Assembly (NCBI RefSeq): GCF_017310015.1
Contig: NZ_CP022297.1
Span: forward strand, 2,728,001-2,792,000
DNA length: 64,000 nt
Direction of reading: 5' to 3'
DNA from: Marinobacterium iners
GTDB taxonomy: Bacteria; Pseudomonadota; Gammaproteobacteria; Pseudomonadales; Balneatricaceae
Of this stretch, positions 1 to 8,756 are shown piece after piece. The first letter of the stretch is position 1. Each line of letters opens with the position of its first letter. The notes under the pieces were generated by a model, which was not told where the DNA came from, did not search any database, and was given only the letters and a program-made list of their open reading frames with translations. The translations under genes were made by a program, and so were the position numbers.

Positions 1-130
1 TCGCGTCACCCAGGTGGCCGCTTCACCGGTGTCGAGTGATCTGACCCTGAGGCTTCCGGGTGGCATGGCCATTACAGGGCTGCATGCCGGTAATGTCGAT
101 CTGCTCGGTGCGATCCTGAGGCAGCTCTGA
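1..130 (+). CDS. tnpA: IS66 TnpA, C-terminal fragment cut by window edge
   Basis: The frame starting at base 2 gives 42 residues ending in a TGA at 128-130. It includes LPGG and a leucine-rich end (LLGAILRQL), typical of the C-terminus of the small IS66 accessory protein TnpA (OrfA, IS3/IS911-like HTH family). The stop overlaps the ATG of tnpB (ATGA), which is the usual translational coupling in IS66 elements. The rest of the protein is outside the window. Confidence 0.75.
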   Translation, partial: RVTQVAASPVSSDLTLRLPGGMAITGLHAGNVDLLGAILRQL

Positions 131-498
131 TGAAGCCACGGTATCTTCGTCCCTCTCGGTCAATGCCGGAGATATATCTGTACCGTGAGCCCATTGATTT
201 TCGCAAGCAGGCCAATGGTCTGGCGGTGCTGGTTGAGCAGGAGCTGGGACATAGCCCCTTTACCGGTGCATTGTATGCCTTCACCAACCGGCAGCGTAAC
301 AAGATCAAGTGCCTGATGTGGGAAGACAACGGTTTTATCCTCTATTACAAGGCGCTGGCCGAAGAGAAATTCAAGTGGCCCAGCCCGGCTGATGAGCTCA
401 TGCCGTTGACCGGCGAACAGATCAACTGGTTGCTCGATGGTTATGACATCAGCCTGCTGCAAGGCCATAAAACCGTGCATTATGAGGCTGTTGGATAG
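130..498 (+). CDS. tnpB: IS66 accessory protein TnpB
   Basis: This 122-residue protein has the conserved TnpB (Orf2-like) core: PIDFRKQANGL near residues 22-32, and CLMWEDNGFILYYKALAEEKFKWP near 61-84. TnpB is needed for IS66 transposition, but its biochemical role is unclear. It starts on the stop codon of tnpA and lies 46 bases upstream of the tnpC start. The gene looks intact. Confidence 0.92.
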   Translation: MKPRYLRPSRSMPEIYLYREPIDFRKQANGLAVLVEQELGHSPFTGALYAFTNRQRNKIKCLMWEDNGFILYYKALAEEKFKWPSPADELMPLTGEQINWLLDGYDISLLQGHKTVHYEAVG

Positions 499-544
499 CG
501 GGTTTTGGGTGCTTCAACTGGCTGTTTTTGATATAATTTTGCCC

Positions 545-2209
545 ATGAAAACACAGCCCAAAACCACCTCAAAGACGCCTGATATCAGCAGTTTATCGAC
601 CGCTGACTTGCTGTCGATGGTGGCCGGGCTGCAGCAGCAACTGGCCTCGAAAGAGGATGAGCTTGAGCAGCGGGATCAGGTCGTCAAAGAGCGTGACCGG
701 CAACTCCAGCAGCGCGAGCAGTACATCCTGTTGCTGGAAGAGATGCTGCGCTTGCAGCGCATCCAGCGGTTCTCGGCCAGCAGTGAGAAAACGGCCCACC
801 AGATCCACCTCTTCGATGAGTCAGAACTGGAAGCCGAGATCGATCAGCTGCGGGATCAGCTCCCGGATGATATTGACGTCGCTGAAGATGAGACGCCCGC
901 TGCCACGCCTGCACCCAAACGCCGTCAGCGCGGCTTCTCCGATAGCTTGCTGCGTGAGCGCATCGAGCTGCTGCTGAGTGATGAAGAGAAGGCCGGGGCC
1001 GTCAAAACCTTCTTCACCAAGGTGAAGGAAGAGTTGGACTATATCCCGGCTCAGCTCAAAGTACTGGAATACTGGCAGGAAAAAGCCGTGTTCGAGACGA
1101 ACGGCGACGAGCGGATCGTAGCCGCGGCTCGCCCGACACACCCGCTGGGCAAATGCATCGCCACCCCGGCCCTGCTGGCCTACCTGATCACCTCCAAATA
1201 TGCCGATGGTCTGCCGCTGTACCGGCAAGAGCAGATGTTCAAGCGTCTGGGCCATGAGCTGAGCCGCACCAGCATGGCCCACTGGATCATCCGTCTGGAT
1301 GAGGTGTTCAAACCGCTGATCAACCTGATGCGGGAGTCGCAGAACAGTGCGGCCTACCTGCAGGCTGACGAAACCCGGATCCAGGTACTCAAAGAGGATG
1401 GCAAGGCTGCCCAATCCGATAAATGGATGTGGGTGACCCGAGGCGGACCACCCGGCCAACCTTCCGTCCTGTTCGCCTATGATCCCTCTCGAAGTGGAGC
1501 GGTGCCCGTGCGCCTGCTCGATGACTTCAAGGGTGTGCTGCAGGCGGATGGTTACGCCGGTTATGCGCAGATCTGTTCAGCCAATGAGCTGACCCGCATT
1601 GGCTGCTGGGATCACGCCCGCCGCAAGTTCATCGAAGCGACCAAAGCGGCCAAGCCGGCGGGTAAAGGCAAACAGGCCAAGCTGTCCAAAGCGGATGTGG
1701 CACTCAGTCACATCAACAAACTGTATGCCATCGAACGTCAGATCAAGGACCTGAGCGTGGCCGAACGCTACCGGATCCGTCAGGCGTCGAGCCTGCCTCG
1801 ACTGGAAGCGTTCAAGGCCTGGCTGGACGCCAACGTGGATCGCGTGATGAAAGGCGGGCTAACTCGCAAAGCTATGGAATACACCCTGAACCAGTGGCCC
1901 ACCCTGATCGGCTACTGTGAGCGGGGTGACCTGCACATCAGCAACGTACTGGCCGAGAATGCCATCCGCCCGTTCGCCGTGGGGCGCAAAGCTTGGTTGT
2001 TCGCGGATACTCCGCAGGGCGCTCACGCCAGTGCCACCTGTTACTCCCTGATCGAAACGGCCAAAGCCAACGACCTGGAACCCTCGGCCTATATCCGGCA
2101 TGTACTGGAGCGCATCGCCGATGCCGACACGCTGGAAAAGCTGGAGCGACTGCTGCCCTGGAATGTTGAACTGGAGCGGACTTCAAAAAAAGTGGCGCAG
2201 TACAGTTAA
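545..2209 (+). CDS. tnpC: IS66-family transposase TnpC
   Basis: The DDE transposase of the element. The ATG at 545 is preferred over the upstream in-frame start at 437, because 437 lies inside tnpB and residues before 545 do not look like the family. The 554-residue product has an N-terminal coiled coil rich in Q/E/R (first 100 residues, family leucine-zipper region). Next come the zinc-finger/linker region and the catalytic core, with LQADETRIQVL, LQADGYAGYAQIC and CWDHARRKF. The IS66 C-terminal tail has SNVLAENAIRPFAVGRKAW followed by TAKANDLEP. The gene appears intact, so the element may still be active if tnpA is complete. Confidence 0.92.
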   Translation: MKTQPKTTSKTPDISSLSTADLLSMVAGLQQQLASKEDELEQRDQVVKERDRQLQQREQYILLLEEMLRLQRIQRFSASSEKTAHQIHLFDESELEAEIDQLRDQLPDDIDVAEDETPAATPAPKRRQRGFSDSLLRERIELLLSDEEKAGAVKTFFTKVKEELDYIPAQLKVLEYWQEKAVFETNGDERIVAAARPTHPLGKCIATPALLAYLITSKYADGLPLYRQEQMFKRLGHELSRTSMAHWIIRLDEVFKPLINLMRESQNSAAYLQADETRIQVLKEDGKAAQSDKWMWVTRGGPPGQPSVLFAYDPSRSGAVPVRLLDDFKGVLQADGYAGYAQICSANELTRIGCWDHARRKFIEATKAAKPAGKGKQAKLSKADVALSHINKLYAIERQIKDLSVAERYRIRQASSLPRLEAFKAWLDANVDRVMKGGLTRKAMEYTLNQWPTLIGYCERGDLHISNVLAENAIRPFAVGRKAWLFADTPQGAHASATCYSLIETAKANDLEPSAYIRHVLERIADADTLEKLERLLPWNVELERTSKKVAQYS

Positions 2210-2239
2210 GGGCAAGTGGGTCGTTTTAACGGCGGATAC

Positions 2240-2828
2240 GAACTTTGCATCTGACGAGTTCGGTATCGAGGAAGCCTACGAACTGAAAACCGTAAGCGAA
2301 GACCGCTTCGATGGCATGTCTACCGACGGTGATGACACTATCCGTATGGACATCGAGCTGGAGAATGTTTATCTGGTTGCGTCCTACGAGATGGATGCCG
2401 AAGGTGAAGACAGCGAAAACGGTGAGTATTTCGATCTTTTCGCATCCACCAACCTTGGTGATCTGACACTGGCAGCGGCCTATCAGAACGCAAAGGAAGC
2501 GATCGGTGCCGATTCTTATGACACCTGGGGTGTCAGTGCCTCTTATGACGCCGGCTTTGCTACTTTCGCAGCTGACTACAGCAGCACTGATGACATCGCG
2601 GACCTGTACAACATTGCCGTGTCGTTCCCGGTCGCCAGCACTACCAGCATGGCTATCGGTATGGTTAACGAAGACTTTGATGCCGGAGACGACATCACTG
2701 AATGGTACGCCAACGTAACCTACAAGTTCCCGACTCAGAAAAACGTTAGCCTGTTTGCGGAAATCGCTGACTCTGACGAAGATGGCGCCGACATGGGCTA
2801 CCTGGCAGGTATGCGCGTCAAATTCTAA
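2240..2828 (+). pseudogene. Porin gene remnant (C-terminal part), cut by IS66
   Basis: From about 2240 the frame reads as the C-terminal two thirds of a Gram-negative general porin. It has alternating beta-strand sequence (LENVYLVASYEMDAE, LTLAAAYQNAK, WGVSASYDAGFATFAADY) and an acidic character. It ends in the terminal phenylalanine (GMRVKF) that outer-membrane proteins use for BAM recognition. No signal peptide or N-terminal strands precede it: the frame runs back into IS66 tnpC sequence. The likely history is an intact porin interrupted by IS66, with the 5' half to the left of the window. A frame-open fusion cannot give an exported porin because no signal peptide remains. Confidence 0.8.
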
Positions 2829-2887
2829 TGGACTAGCGTAGCCGTTCACGCCTTACCCCCTTCGGGCCTGAACGGTCACGGCTCACT

Positions 2888-2912
2888 GCCGGCTCTCTTG
2901 AGCCGGCTTTTT
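2888..2912 (+). terminator. Rho-independent terminator after the porin remnant
   Basis: Perfect 8-bp stem GCCGGCTC/GAGCCGGC with loop TCTT, followed by TTTTT. It lies 60 bases after the porin stop and points the same way. Confidence 0.9.
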
Positions 2913-2935
2913 CGTTGGTTGACCTGGTTCCGGGG

Positions 2936-3844
2936 TTACTGCAGCAGAAACTCAACGGGCTGCAGAAGTTCAGGTGCGGTTTCTCCCAACGCTTCTGCGA
3001 TACTGATTTCATGAATGCGGCATATTGCATCCAATGGCAGGTCATTACTTTCACGCCCGAAAGGAAATTCCAGTTGCTCGGATAGTCGGTCCAGCCCAAA
3101 AAACGTGTAGGCCACGATGGCGCAAAACACCGGGGTAAACCAGCCAGCGGCACCGACCAACCCAAACGGAAGAAGGTAACAGTAAATATAGGCTGTCCGA
3201 TGTGCCAACAGTGTGTAGGCAAAAGGCAAGGGTGTATGCGCAATCCGCTCAGATGCAGCCTGAATCCCTGCCAGCTCATGCAGGTGACGATCCAGGGCCG
3301 CCGCCGCGATGGTATCGATCTGTCCCGACTGCAGCGACTGAGCAACCTGTAACCCCGCCTGCTGAAGCATGAACTCCGCCGGATTGCGTTTCGAAAGCGC
3401 CATATTGATCACTTCAGCCGGCAGGTCCGATGGCAGATCATCACGTACATCTTCGCCACGCAGTTGACCCCGCAACAGGTGACTGTGCGCCAGTACACAT
3501 GACAGCAGGTGTCGACGCTCCCCGTCTGCCAAATAGATACCACTGGCACGCGCCAGGCTGCGCACTTCATACACCATGTGCCCCCACTGCTTTCTGGCCT
3601 CCCACCAACGGTCATAGGTTGCGGTATTGCGCACGCTCAGCAATATCGACAGGGCAATACCGATTAGCGTAAACGGCAACAGGCTGTACTCGACAACCCC
3701 ATCAAGATAATGCCGCCTCATGCCCCAGGTAACGGCAAGAGCGAACAGCCCGACCAGAATGATATGAGGCAACACATGAGGTACAACCGAGCCTTTCCAG
3801 GCCAGCATCAGGCCGATGGCGCCCGGGCGCTTGCGAACGATCAT
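2936..3844 (-). CDS. Bestrophin-like (UPF0187/RFP-TM) membrane channel
   Basis: The 302-residue protein matches the bacterial bestrophin family, whose characterised members are pentameric anion or cation channels. An N-terminal IVRKRPGAIGLMLAWKGSV leads into transmembrane helices near residues 25-45 and 52-70. The family-defining RNTATYDRWWEARKQWG follows around residue 72, and a hydrophobic pair of helices lies near residues 215-250. The C-terminal FPFGRESNDLPLDAI segment is also typical of the family. The gene is alone on its strand between a porin remnant and a divergent GST gene. Substrate and regulation cannot be read from the sequence. Confidence 0.85.
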   Translation of the reverse strand: MIVRKRPGAIGLMLAWKGSVVPHVLPHIILVGLFALAVTWGMRRHYLDGVVEYSLLPFTLIGIALSILLSVRNTATYDRWWEARKQWGHMVYEVRSLARASGIYLADGERRHLLSCVLAHSHLLRGQLRGEDVRDDLPSDLPAEVINMALSKRNPAEFMLQQAGLQVAQSLQSGQIDTIAAAALDRHLHELAGIQAASERIAHTPLPFAYTLLAHRTAYIYCYLLPFGLVGAAGWFTPVFCAIVAYTFFGLDRLSEQLEFPFGRESNDLPLDAICRIHEISIAEALGETAPELLQPVEFLLQ

Positions 3845-3994
3845 TTCAGATTAACTCCCGACAGCGAGTTGTATTTTGACTCGCCTGAATAAAATGCATC
3901 TGGCATAAATTGTATGTGGGCGATAGTGTTGACCAGAACCCGTGTCGTGAACAGTTTTAATTATTGCCGAATAACAACAATACAGAGGCCCAAC

Positions 3995-4618
3995 ATGAAA
4001 CTGCTTGAAAACTCTGCCACCCCGAGCGCTCTGCGTGTTGCCATTTTTCTCAAAGAATTGGGAGTCGAAGTGGAACGCCAACAGGTTGATACCAAAGGCG
4101 CCGAAAACCGTACCAAGACGTTTTTACAGAAAGCGCCCAATGGGCTGATTCCGGTGCTGGAGCTCGATGATGGCACCTGTATCTGCGAAAGCCTTGCAAT
4201 CTGTCGCTACTTTGACGCCATTACACCCAACGACAAGGCTCTGTTTGGCGATACGCCACTGGAGCAGGCCCGCGTTGAAATGTGGCAGCGGATAGTAGAA
4301 TTACAGGGTTTAGTGCCCGCTTTTCAAGCATTTCGCAACCTGACAGGGTTCTTCAGTGACCGGGAAACCTGTGTCAAAAGCTGGGGAGAGGAATCACAAA
4401 AAAGGGTAAACGCATTTCTGCCTGTTGTGGATCAGCAGTTGAGTACCCACTCATGGGTTGCAGGAGAGCATTTCAGTATCGCCGATATCACGCTCTGGGT
4501 CCTGTGCCGCTTCCTGCCTCGGTTGGAACTACAGGTCGATGATAGTTTGCCAAACCTGCAAAAGTGGCTTAGCCAGATGGCCAAGCGTCCCTCAGTTGCC
4601 GGTCAGCAGGACCGTTGA
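3995..4618 (+). CDS. Glutathione S-transferase family protein
   Basis: A 207-residue two-domain GST. The N-terminal thioredoxin-like half has a start-proximal ATPSALRVAIFLKELG (activating Ser/Thr region), the cis-proline segment NGLIPVLELDDG, and the glutathione-binding CESLAICRY. The C-terminal helical half contains GEHFSIADITLW, the conserved N-capping box/hydrophobic staple. The ATG at 3995 is chosen over the in-frame start at 3914 because the fold begins there. The substrate is unknown. It is transcribed divergently from the bestrophin-like gene, across a 150-bp gap. Confidence 0.88.
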   Translation: MKLLENSATPSALRVAIFLKELGVEVERQQVDTKGAENRTKTFLQKAPNGLIPVLELDDGTCICESLAICRYFDAITPNDKALFGDTPLEQARVEMWQRIVELQGLVPAFQAFRNLTGFFSDRETCVKSWGEESQKRVNAFLPVVDQQLSTHSWVAGEHFSIADITLWVLCRFLPRLELQVDDSLPNLQKWLSQMAKRPSVAGQQDR

Positions 4619-4700
4619 TGTAGCTTTACTCTGACCCTGCCACTGCTACAATTGCTGACCTGAACTCTTAGGAACCGCCCTCAACCTGCAGGATGTGTGC

Positions 4701-6956
4701 ATGAAGTTTCGTTTCCCCGTCGTCATCATCGACGAAGATTTCCGCTCCGAAAACATCTCAGGTTCCGGTATCCGGGATCTGGCTGAAGCGATCAGTCGCG
4801 AAGGCATGGAAGTGGTCGGATTTACCAGCTACGGTGACCTGACATCATTCGCACAGCAGGCCAGTCGGGCCTCCTGCTTTATCCTGTCCATCGATGACGA
4901 AGAGTTCGGTTCCGGCTCCGATGAAGATGTGGATAAGGCGTTGAAATCAATTCGTGACTTCATCGGTGAGGTGCGCAAGCGCAACGCTGATATTCCGGTG
5001 TTCCTCTACGGTGAAACCCGCACCTCACGCCATATCTCCAACGATATCCTGCGCGAGCTGCATGGTTTCATCCATATGTTCGAGGACACACCCGAGTTCG
5101 TGGCCCGCCACATCATTCGCGAAGCGACCAAGTATCTGGAAAGCCTGGCCCCGCCTTTCTTCAAGGCGCTGATGGACTACGCCAGTGACAGCTCCTACTC
5201 CTGGCACTGCCCCGGCCATTCAGGCGGTGTTGCCTTTCTGAAAAGCCCTGTAGGCCAGATGTTTCACCAGTTCTTCGGTGAAAACATGCTGCGCGCCGAC
5301 GTGTGCAACGCCGTAGAAGAGCTGGGCCAACTGCTGGACCACACCGGCCCGGTATCAGCCAGTGAGTCCAATGCCGCACGCATCTTCAATGCCGATCATC
5401 TGTTCTTTGTCACCAACGGCACGTCCACTTCCAATAAGGTCGTGTGGCACTCTACCGTAGCGCCGGGTGACATCGTCGTAGTCGACCGGAATTGCCACAA
5501 GTCGATTCTGCACTCGATCATCATGACCGGTGCGATCCCAGTGTTCTTGATGCCGACCCGCAACAACTACGGCATCATTGGTCCGATTCCCAAAAGTGAA
5601 TTCGACCCTGAAACCATCCGCAAGAAGATCGAGGCCAACCCCTTTGCCCGCGAGGCGAAGAACAAAAAGCCACGTATCTTGACCATTACCCAGAGCACCT
5701 ACGACGGCATCGTTTACAACGTGGAAACGATCAAGGAGATGCTGGGCAATACCATCGACACCCTGCACTTCGATGAGGCCTGGCTGCCGCACGCATCGTT
5801 CCATGAGTTCTACCACAACATGCATGCCATCGGGCCGGATCGTCCACGCTCGGATGAAACTCTGGTATTTGCGACCCAATCCACTCACAAGCTGCTGGCA
5901 GGGCTGTCGCAGGCTTCCCAGATTCTGGTACAGGACGGCACCAGCCGAAAGCTGGATACTCACCGTTTCAACGAATCCTACCTGATGCATTCTTCTACCA
6001 GCCCGCAGTACGCGATCATTGCGTCCTGTGACGTGGCAGCCGCCATGATGGAGCCGCCGGGCGGCAAAGCGTTGGTCGAAGAGTCACTGCTGGAAGCGAT
6101 CGATTTCCGCCGCGCCATGCACAAGGTGGATGAGGAGTTTGGTGAAGACGACTGGTGGTTCAAGGTCTGGGGGCCGGATGTACAGGCTGAGGAAGGCCTG
6201 GGAGACCGTGACAATTGGATCATCCATGACAACGATGATTGGCACGGCTTTGGCAAGATCGACTCAGGCTTCAACATGCTGGACCCGATCAAGTCTACCA
6301 TCATCACACCGGGGCTAAATCTTGAGGGTGAGTTCGACGAAGTCGGCATTCCAGCCGCCATCGTCAGCAAATATCTGGCCGAGCACGGCATTATCATTGA
6401 GAAAAGCGGCCTCTACTCCTTCTTCATCATGTTCACCATCGGCATCACCAAGGGCCGCTGGAACTCGATGGTCACCGAACTTCAGCAGTTCAAGGATGAC
6501 TACGACCAGAACCTGCCCATGTGGCGTGTGATGCCCGAATTTGCCCAGCGTCACCCCACCTATGAGCGCGTCGGCCTGCGTGATCTCTGCACCGAGATTC
6601 ATAACGTCTACAAGCAGTATGATGTGGCTCGCATCACCACCGAAATGTACCTGTCCAACATCGAACCGGCCATGACACCGGCCGATGCCTGGGCCAAAAT
6701 GGCGCACCGTGAGGTAGAGCGGGTTTCCATCGACGCCCTCGAAGGCCGCGTCACTGCCATGCTGGTGACCCCCTACCCACCGGGCATCCCACTGCTGGTA
6801 CCGGGCGAACGCTTCAACAAGACCATCGTGCGCTATCTGCAGTTTGCACGCGATTTCAACTCTCGCTTCCCTGGCTTCGAGACCGATGTTCATGGCCTCG
6901 TACGTGAGCAGGTAAACGGCAGAGATGCGTACTTCGTGGATGTGGTCAAAGACTGA
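4701..6956 (+). CDS. PLP-dependent Orn/Lys/Arg decarboxylase (class I, long form)
   Basis: A 751-residue decarboxylase that converts a basic amino acid to its polyamine precursor plus CO2. Residues 1-140 form the receiver-like 'wing' domain. The fold-type-I core has WHCPGHSGGVAF, HLFFVTNGTSTSNK, HFDEAW (PLP-binding Asp), and TQSTHKLLAGLSQAS with the Schiff-base lysine. The C-terminal domain includes PYPPGIPLLVPGE. The length and motifs match Pseudomonas LdcA-type enzymes, so lysine is my first guess, but arginine or ornithine cannot be excluded. The ATG at 4701 has AGGA about 7 bases upstream; the GTG at 4695 is a weaker choice. A strong terminator follows. Confidence 0.92.
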   Translation: MKFRFPVVIIDEDFRSENISGSGIRDLAEAISREGMEVVGFTSYGDLTSFAQQASRASCFILSIDDEEFGSGSDEDVDKALKSIRDFIGEVRKRNADIPVFLYGETRTSRHISNDILRELHGFIHMFEDTPEFVARHIIREATKYLESLAPPFFKALMDYASDSSYSWHCPGHSGGVAFLKSPVGQMFHQFFGENMLRADVCNAVEELGQLLDHTGPVSASESNAARIFNADHLFFVTNGTSTSNKVVWHSTVAPGDIVVVDRNCHKSILHSIIMTGAIPVFLMPTRNNYGIIGPIPKSEFDPETIRKKIEANPFAREAKNKKPRILTITQSTYDGIVYNVETIKEMLGNTIDTLHFDEAWLPHASFHEFYHNMHAIGPDRPRSDETLVFATQSTHKLLAGLSQASQILVQDGTSRKLDTHRFNESYLMHSSTSPQYAIIASCDVAAAMMEPPGGKALVEESLLEAIDFRRAMHKVDEEFGEDDWWFKVWGPDVQAEEGLGDRDNWIIHDNDDWHGFGKIDSGFNMLDPIKSTIITPGLNLEGEFDEVGIPAAIVSKYLAEHGIIIEKSGLYSFFIMFTIGITKGRWNSMVTELQQFKDDYDQNLPMWRVMPEFAQRHPTYERVGLRDLCTEIHNVYKQYDVARITTEMYLSNIEPAMTPADAWAKMAHREVERVSIDALEGRVTAMLVTPYPPGIPLLVPGERFNKTIVRYLQFARDFNSRFPGFETDVHGLVREQVNGRDAYFVDVVKD

Positions 6957-6983
6957 TCAACGTACAACAAACAGCACGTACAG

Positions 6984-7010
6984 AAGCGGCTTACAGAAGC
7001 CGCTTTTTTT
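6984..7010 (+). terminator. Rho-independent terminator of the decarboxylase gene
   Basis: Perfect 9-bp stem AAGCGGCTT/AAGCCGCTT with loop ACAG, followed by a run of T, 27 bases after the decarboxylase stop. Confidence 0.92.
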
Positions 7011-7024
7011 ATACATGAATTATT

Positions 7025-7039
7025 TGGCACACAGTTTGT
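7025..7039 (+). promoter_or_regulatory. Candidate sigma54 (-24/-12) promoter for the Aer-like gene
   Basis: TGGCAC is followed by five bases and TTGT, giving GG-N10-GT, one base away from the sigma54 consensus GG-N10-GC. It lies about 70 bases upstream of the start at 7106. No enhancer site was identified, so this is a weak call. Confidence 0.3.
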
Positions 7040-7105
7040 AGGTAATCTATATTGAGTCGGAGGTTCGTGAGGGACCATACGGCAATAATAAGGATAACAG
7101 GTGCC

Positions 7106-8686
7106 ATGAAAAAGAATTTGCCCATTACCGACCGCGAGGTTGAGTTCCCCAACAACACCAACATCCTCTCCACCACCGACCTTAAAGGTCAGGTGACCTA
7201 CGTGAATCAGGACTTCATCACGATATGTGGCTTCCGCCAGGATGAGCTGTTAGGCAAAAACCACAACATCGTACGCCACCCTGACATGCCCCCGGCTGCT
7301 TTCCAGTCCTTGTGGGATACGGTGCAGACAGGTAACTCCTGGATGGGAATTGTGAAAAACCGCTGCAAAAACGGTGATCACTACTGGGTCAGCGCGTACG
7401 TCACGCCGATCACCGAGGATGGCAAGGTCATCGAATACCAGTCGGTGCGTACCCGTCCCGAGCCAGAACAGATTGCCAGAGCCAGTCAACTATATGCTCG
7501 CCTGTCGGCCGGAAAAGAGTTCAAGCCCAGCCTGGCCAGCCGCATACGGCTGCCTTGGCGACTGCTGGGGGCCGGTATACTGTCGACACTGGCGGCACTG
7601 GGTTTGCACCAATCAGGTGTTGCCGGCACCGATGGCACTGCAGCGATTGTGATTGCCGCCATGTTGGCAAGCCTGCTGTCTATGCTGATCATACAGCCTA
7701 TCCACCAGGTGATTGAGCAGACACGCAAAAGCGTCTCTGATGATGCACTGGCACGGCGTATCTACACCGGCCGCGACGATGAAGCCGGCCAACTAAAGTT
7801 CGCTCTGTTCCGTCTGCGCTCAGAAGCCCGTGCAATTGCCGGACGTATTAATGATTGTGCCGAGCAGCTGGGTCAGAATGCCGAACGGCTGGCATCCGCC
7901 GTTGAGCGCAGCAGCCAGGGACTGAACCACCAGCAATCGGAAACGGAACAGATCGCTTCGGCCGTCACCCAGATGGTCGCCAGTATCGAGGAGGTCGCAC
8001 GTCATGCACAGATGACAGCGGTCAGTGCAGAGGGCTCCAATACCTGCGCCAGTAACGGTCAGGCCGTCATGGCCGATGCACGCGAAGCGATCCTGTCTCT
8101 GACTGACGAAATCGAAAATGCCACTGGCGTTATTGACCAGTTGGCGACCAGCAGCGATAACATCCATGGCATTCTGGAAGTCATCACCGGCATCTCCGAA
8201 AAAACCAACCTGCTGGCACTGAACGCCGCCATCGAAGCCGCCCGCGCCGGTGAACATGGACGTGGTTTTGCCGTGGTAGCCGAAGAGATTCGCAATCTGG
8301 CACAACGCAGCCAGGAGTCGGTCGGTGAAATCCAAACGCTGCTGGAAAGTCTACAGCTCGGCTCTCGCAACGCGACCGATGCCATGCGTCAGAGTCAGAG
8401 CAAGGCCCGCCACACCGTTGAGAGGGCACTGCAGGCTGCAGACGCACTGCAGGAGATTACCGCAGCGGTAAATCAGATTACGGACATGAACACGCAGATT
8501 GCCTCTGCCGTGGAGCAGCAACTCAGTGTCAGCGGTGAGATCGAGCACAACGTGGGACTGATCCGTGATGTGGCACAAAACAACCTCAGCGATGGCCGGC
8601 AGACACAGCTGTCGGCCGAAGAGATGGCAGGACTGTCACGCAACCTGAAGCAACTATCCACCAATTTCTGGGTTGTGAAAGCCTGA
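7106..8686 (+). CDS. aer: Aer-like aerotaxis/energy-taxis receptor (PAS-MCP)
   Basis: A 526-residue chemoreceptor without a periplasmic sensor. The N-terminal PAS domain (about 15-125) closely follows the Aer pattern: LSTTDLKGQVTYVNQDF, HNIVRHPDMPPAAF, and GIVKNRCKNGDHYWV. In E. coli Aer this domain binds FAD and reports redox state. Two adjacent hydrophobic segments (about 153-172 and 180-200) form the membrane anchor, followed by a HAMP-like stretch. The MCP signalling hairpin tip EKTNLLALNAAIEAARAGEHGRGFAVVAEEIRNLAQR lies near residues 372-410. The ATG at 7106 is chosen because AAGGA is upstream and the protein starts there like Aer. Confidence 0.9.
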   Translation: MKKNLPITDREVEFPNNTNILSTTDLKGQVTYVNQDFITICGFRQDELLGKNHNIVRHPDMPPAAFQSLWDTVQTGNSWMGIVKNRCKNGDHYWVSAYVTPITEDGKVIEYQSVRTRPEPEQIARASQLYARLSAGKEFKPSLASRIRLPWRLLGAGILSTLAALGLHQSGVAGTDGTAAIVIAAMLASLLSMLIIQPIHQVIEQTRKSVSDDALARRIYTGRDDEAGQLKFALFRLRSEARAIAGRINDCAEQLGQNAERLASAVERSSQGLNHQQSETEQIASAVTQMVASIEEVARHAQMTAVSAEGSNTCASNGQAVMADAREAILSLTDEIENATGVIDQLATSSDNIHGILEVITGISEKTNLLALNAAIEAARAGEHGRGFAVVAEEIRNLAQRSQESVGEIQTLLESLQLGSRNATDAMRQSQSKARHTVERALQAADALQEITAAVNQITDMNTQIASAVEQQLSVSGEIEHNVGLIRDVAQNNLSDGRQTQLSAEEMAGLSRNLKQLSTNFWVVKA

Positions 8687-8710
8687 GCGAGCAACCCTTT
8701 TCCAGAACGT

Positions 8711-8735
8711 AAACGCCCCGCAGTGCGGGGCGTTT
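8711..8735. terminator. Bidirectional terminator hairpin between two chemoreceptor genes
   Basis: Perfect 11-bp stem AAACGCCCCGC/GCGGGGCGTTT with a 3-base loop between convergent genes. T-tracts are short on both sides. Confidence 0.8.
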
Positions 8736-8756
8736 CACCTCAGCCAAGTTTATCTA

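Larger units (their letters stand above)
1..2239 (+). mobile_element. IS66-family insertion sequence, left part outside window
   Basis: The classical IS66 order tnpA-tnpB-tnpC is read from the window edge: the tail of tnpA, then tnpB starting on its stop codon, then the large transposase tnpC. The right end is placed near 2239, where the reverse complement begins GTATCCGCCGTTAAAACG, a plausible terminal inverted repeat because it starts with GTA like many IS66 ends. The left end and any 8-bp target duplication lie outside the window, so the boundary may be off by several bases. Immediately beyond it the reading frame becomes a porin lacking its N-terminus, so the element seems to have inserted into that gene. 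Confidence 0.8.

Noticed and set aside
2100..2239. N-terminal part of the 242-residue frame covering the porin remnant
   Set aside because: These residues are IS66 tnpC sequence read in another frame. They are not part of a real porin, so only the part after about 2240 is annotated.
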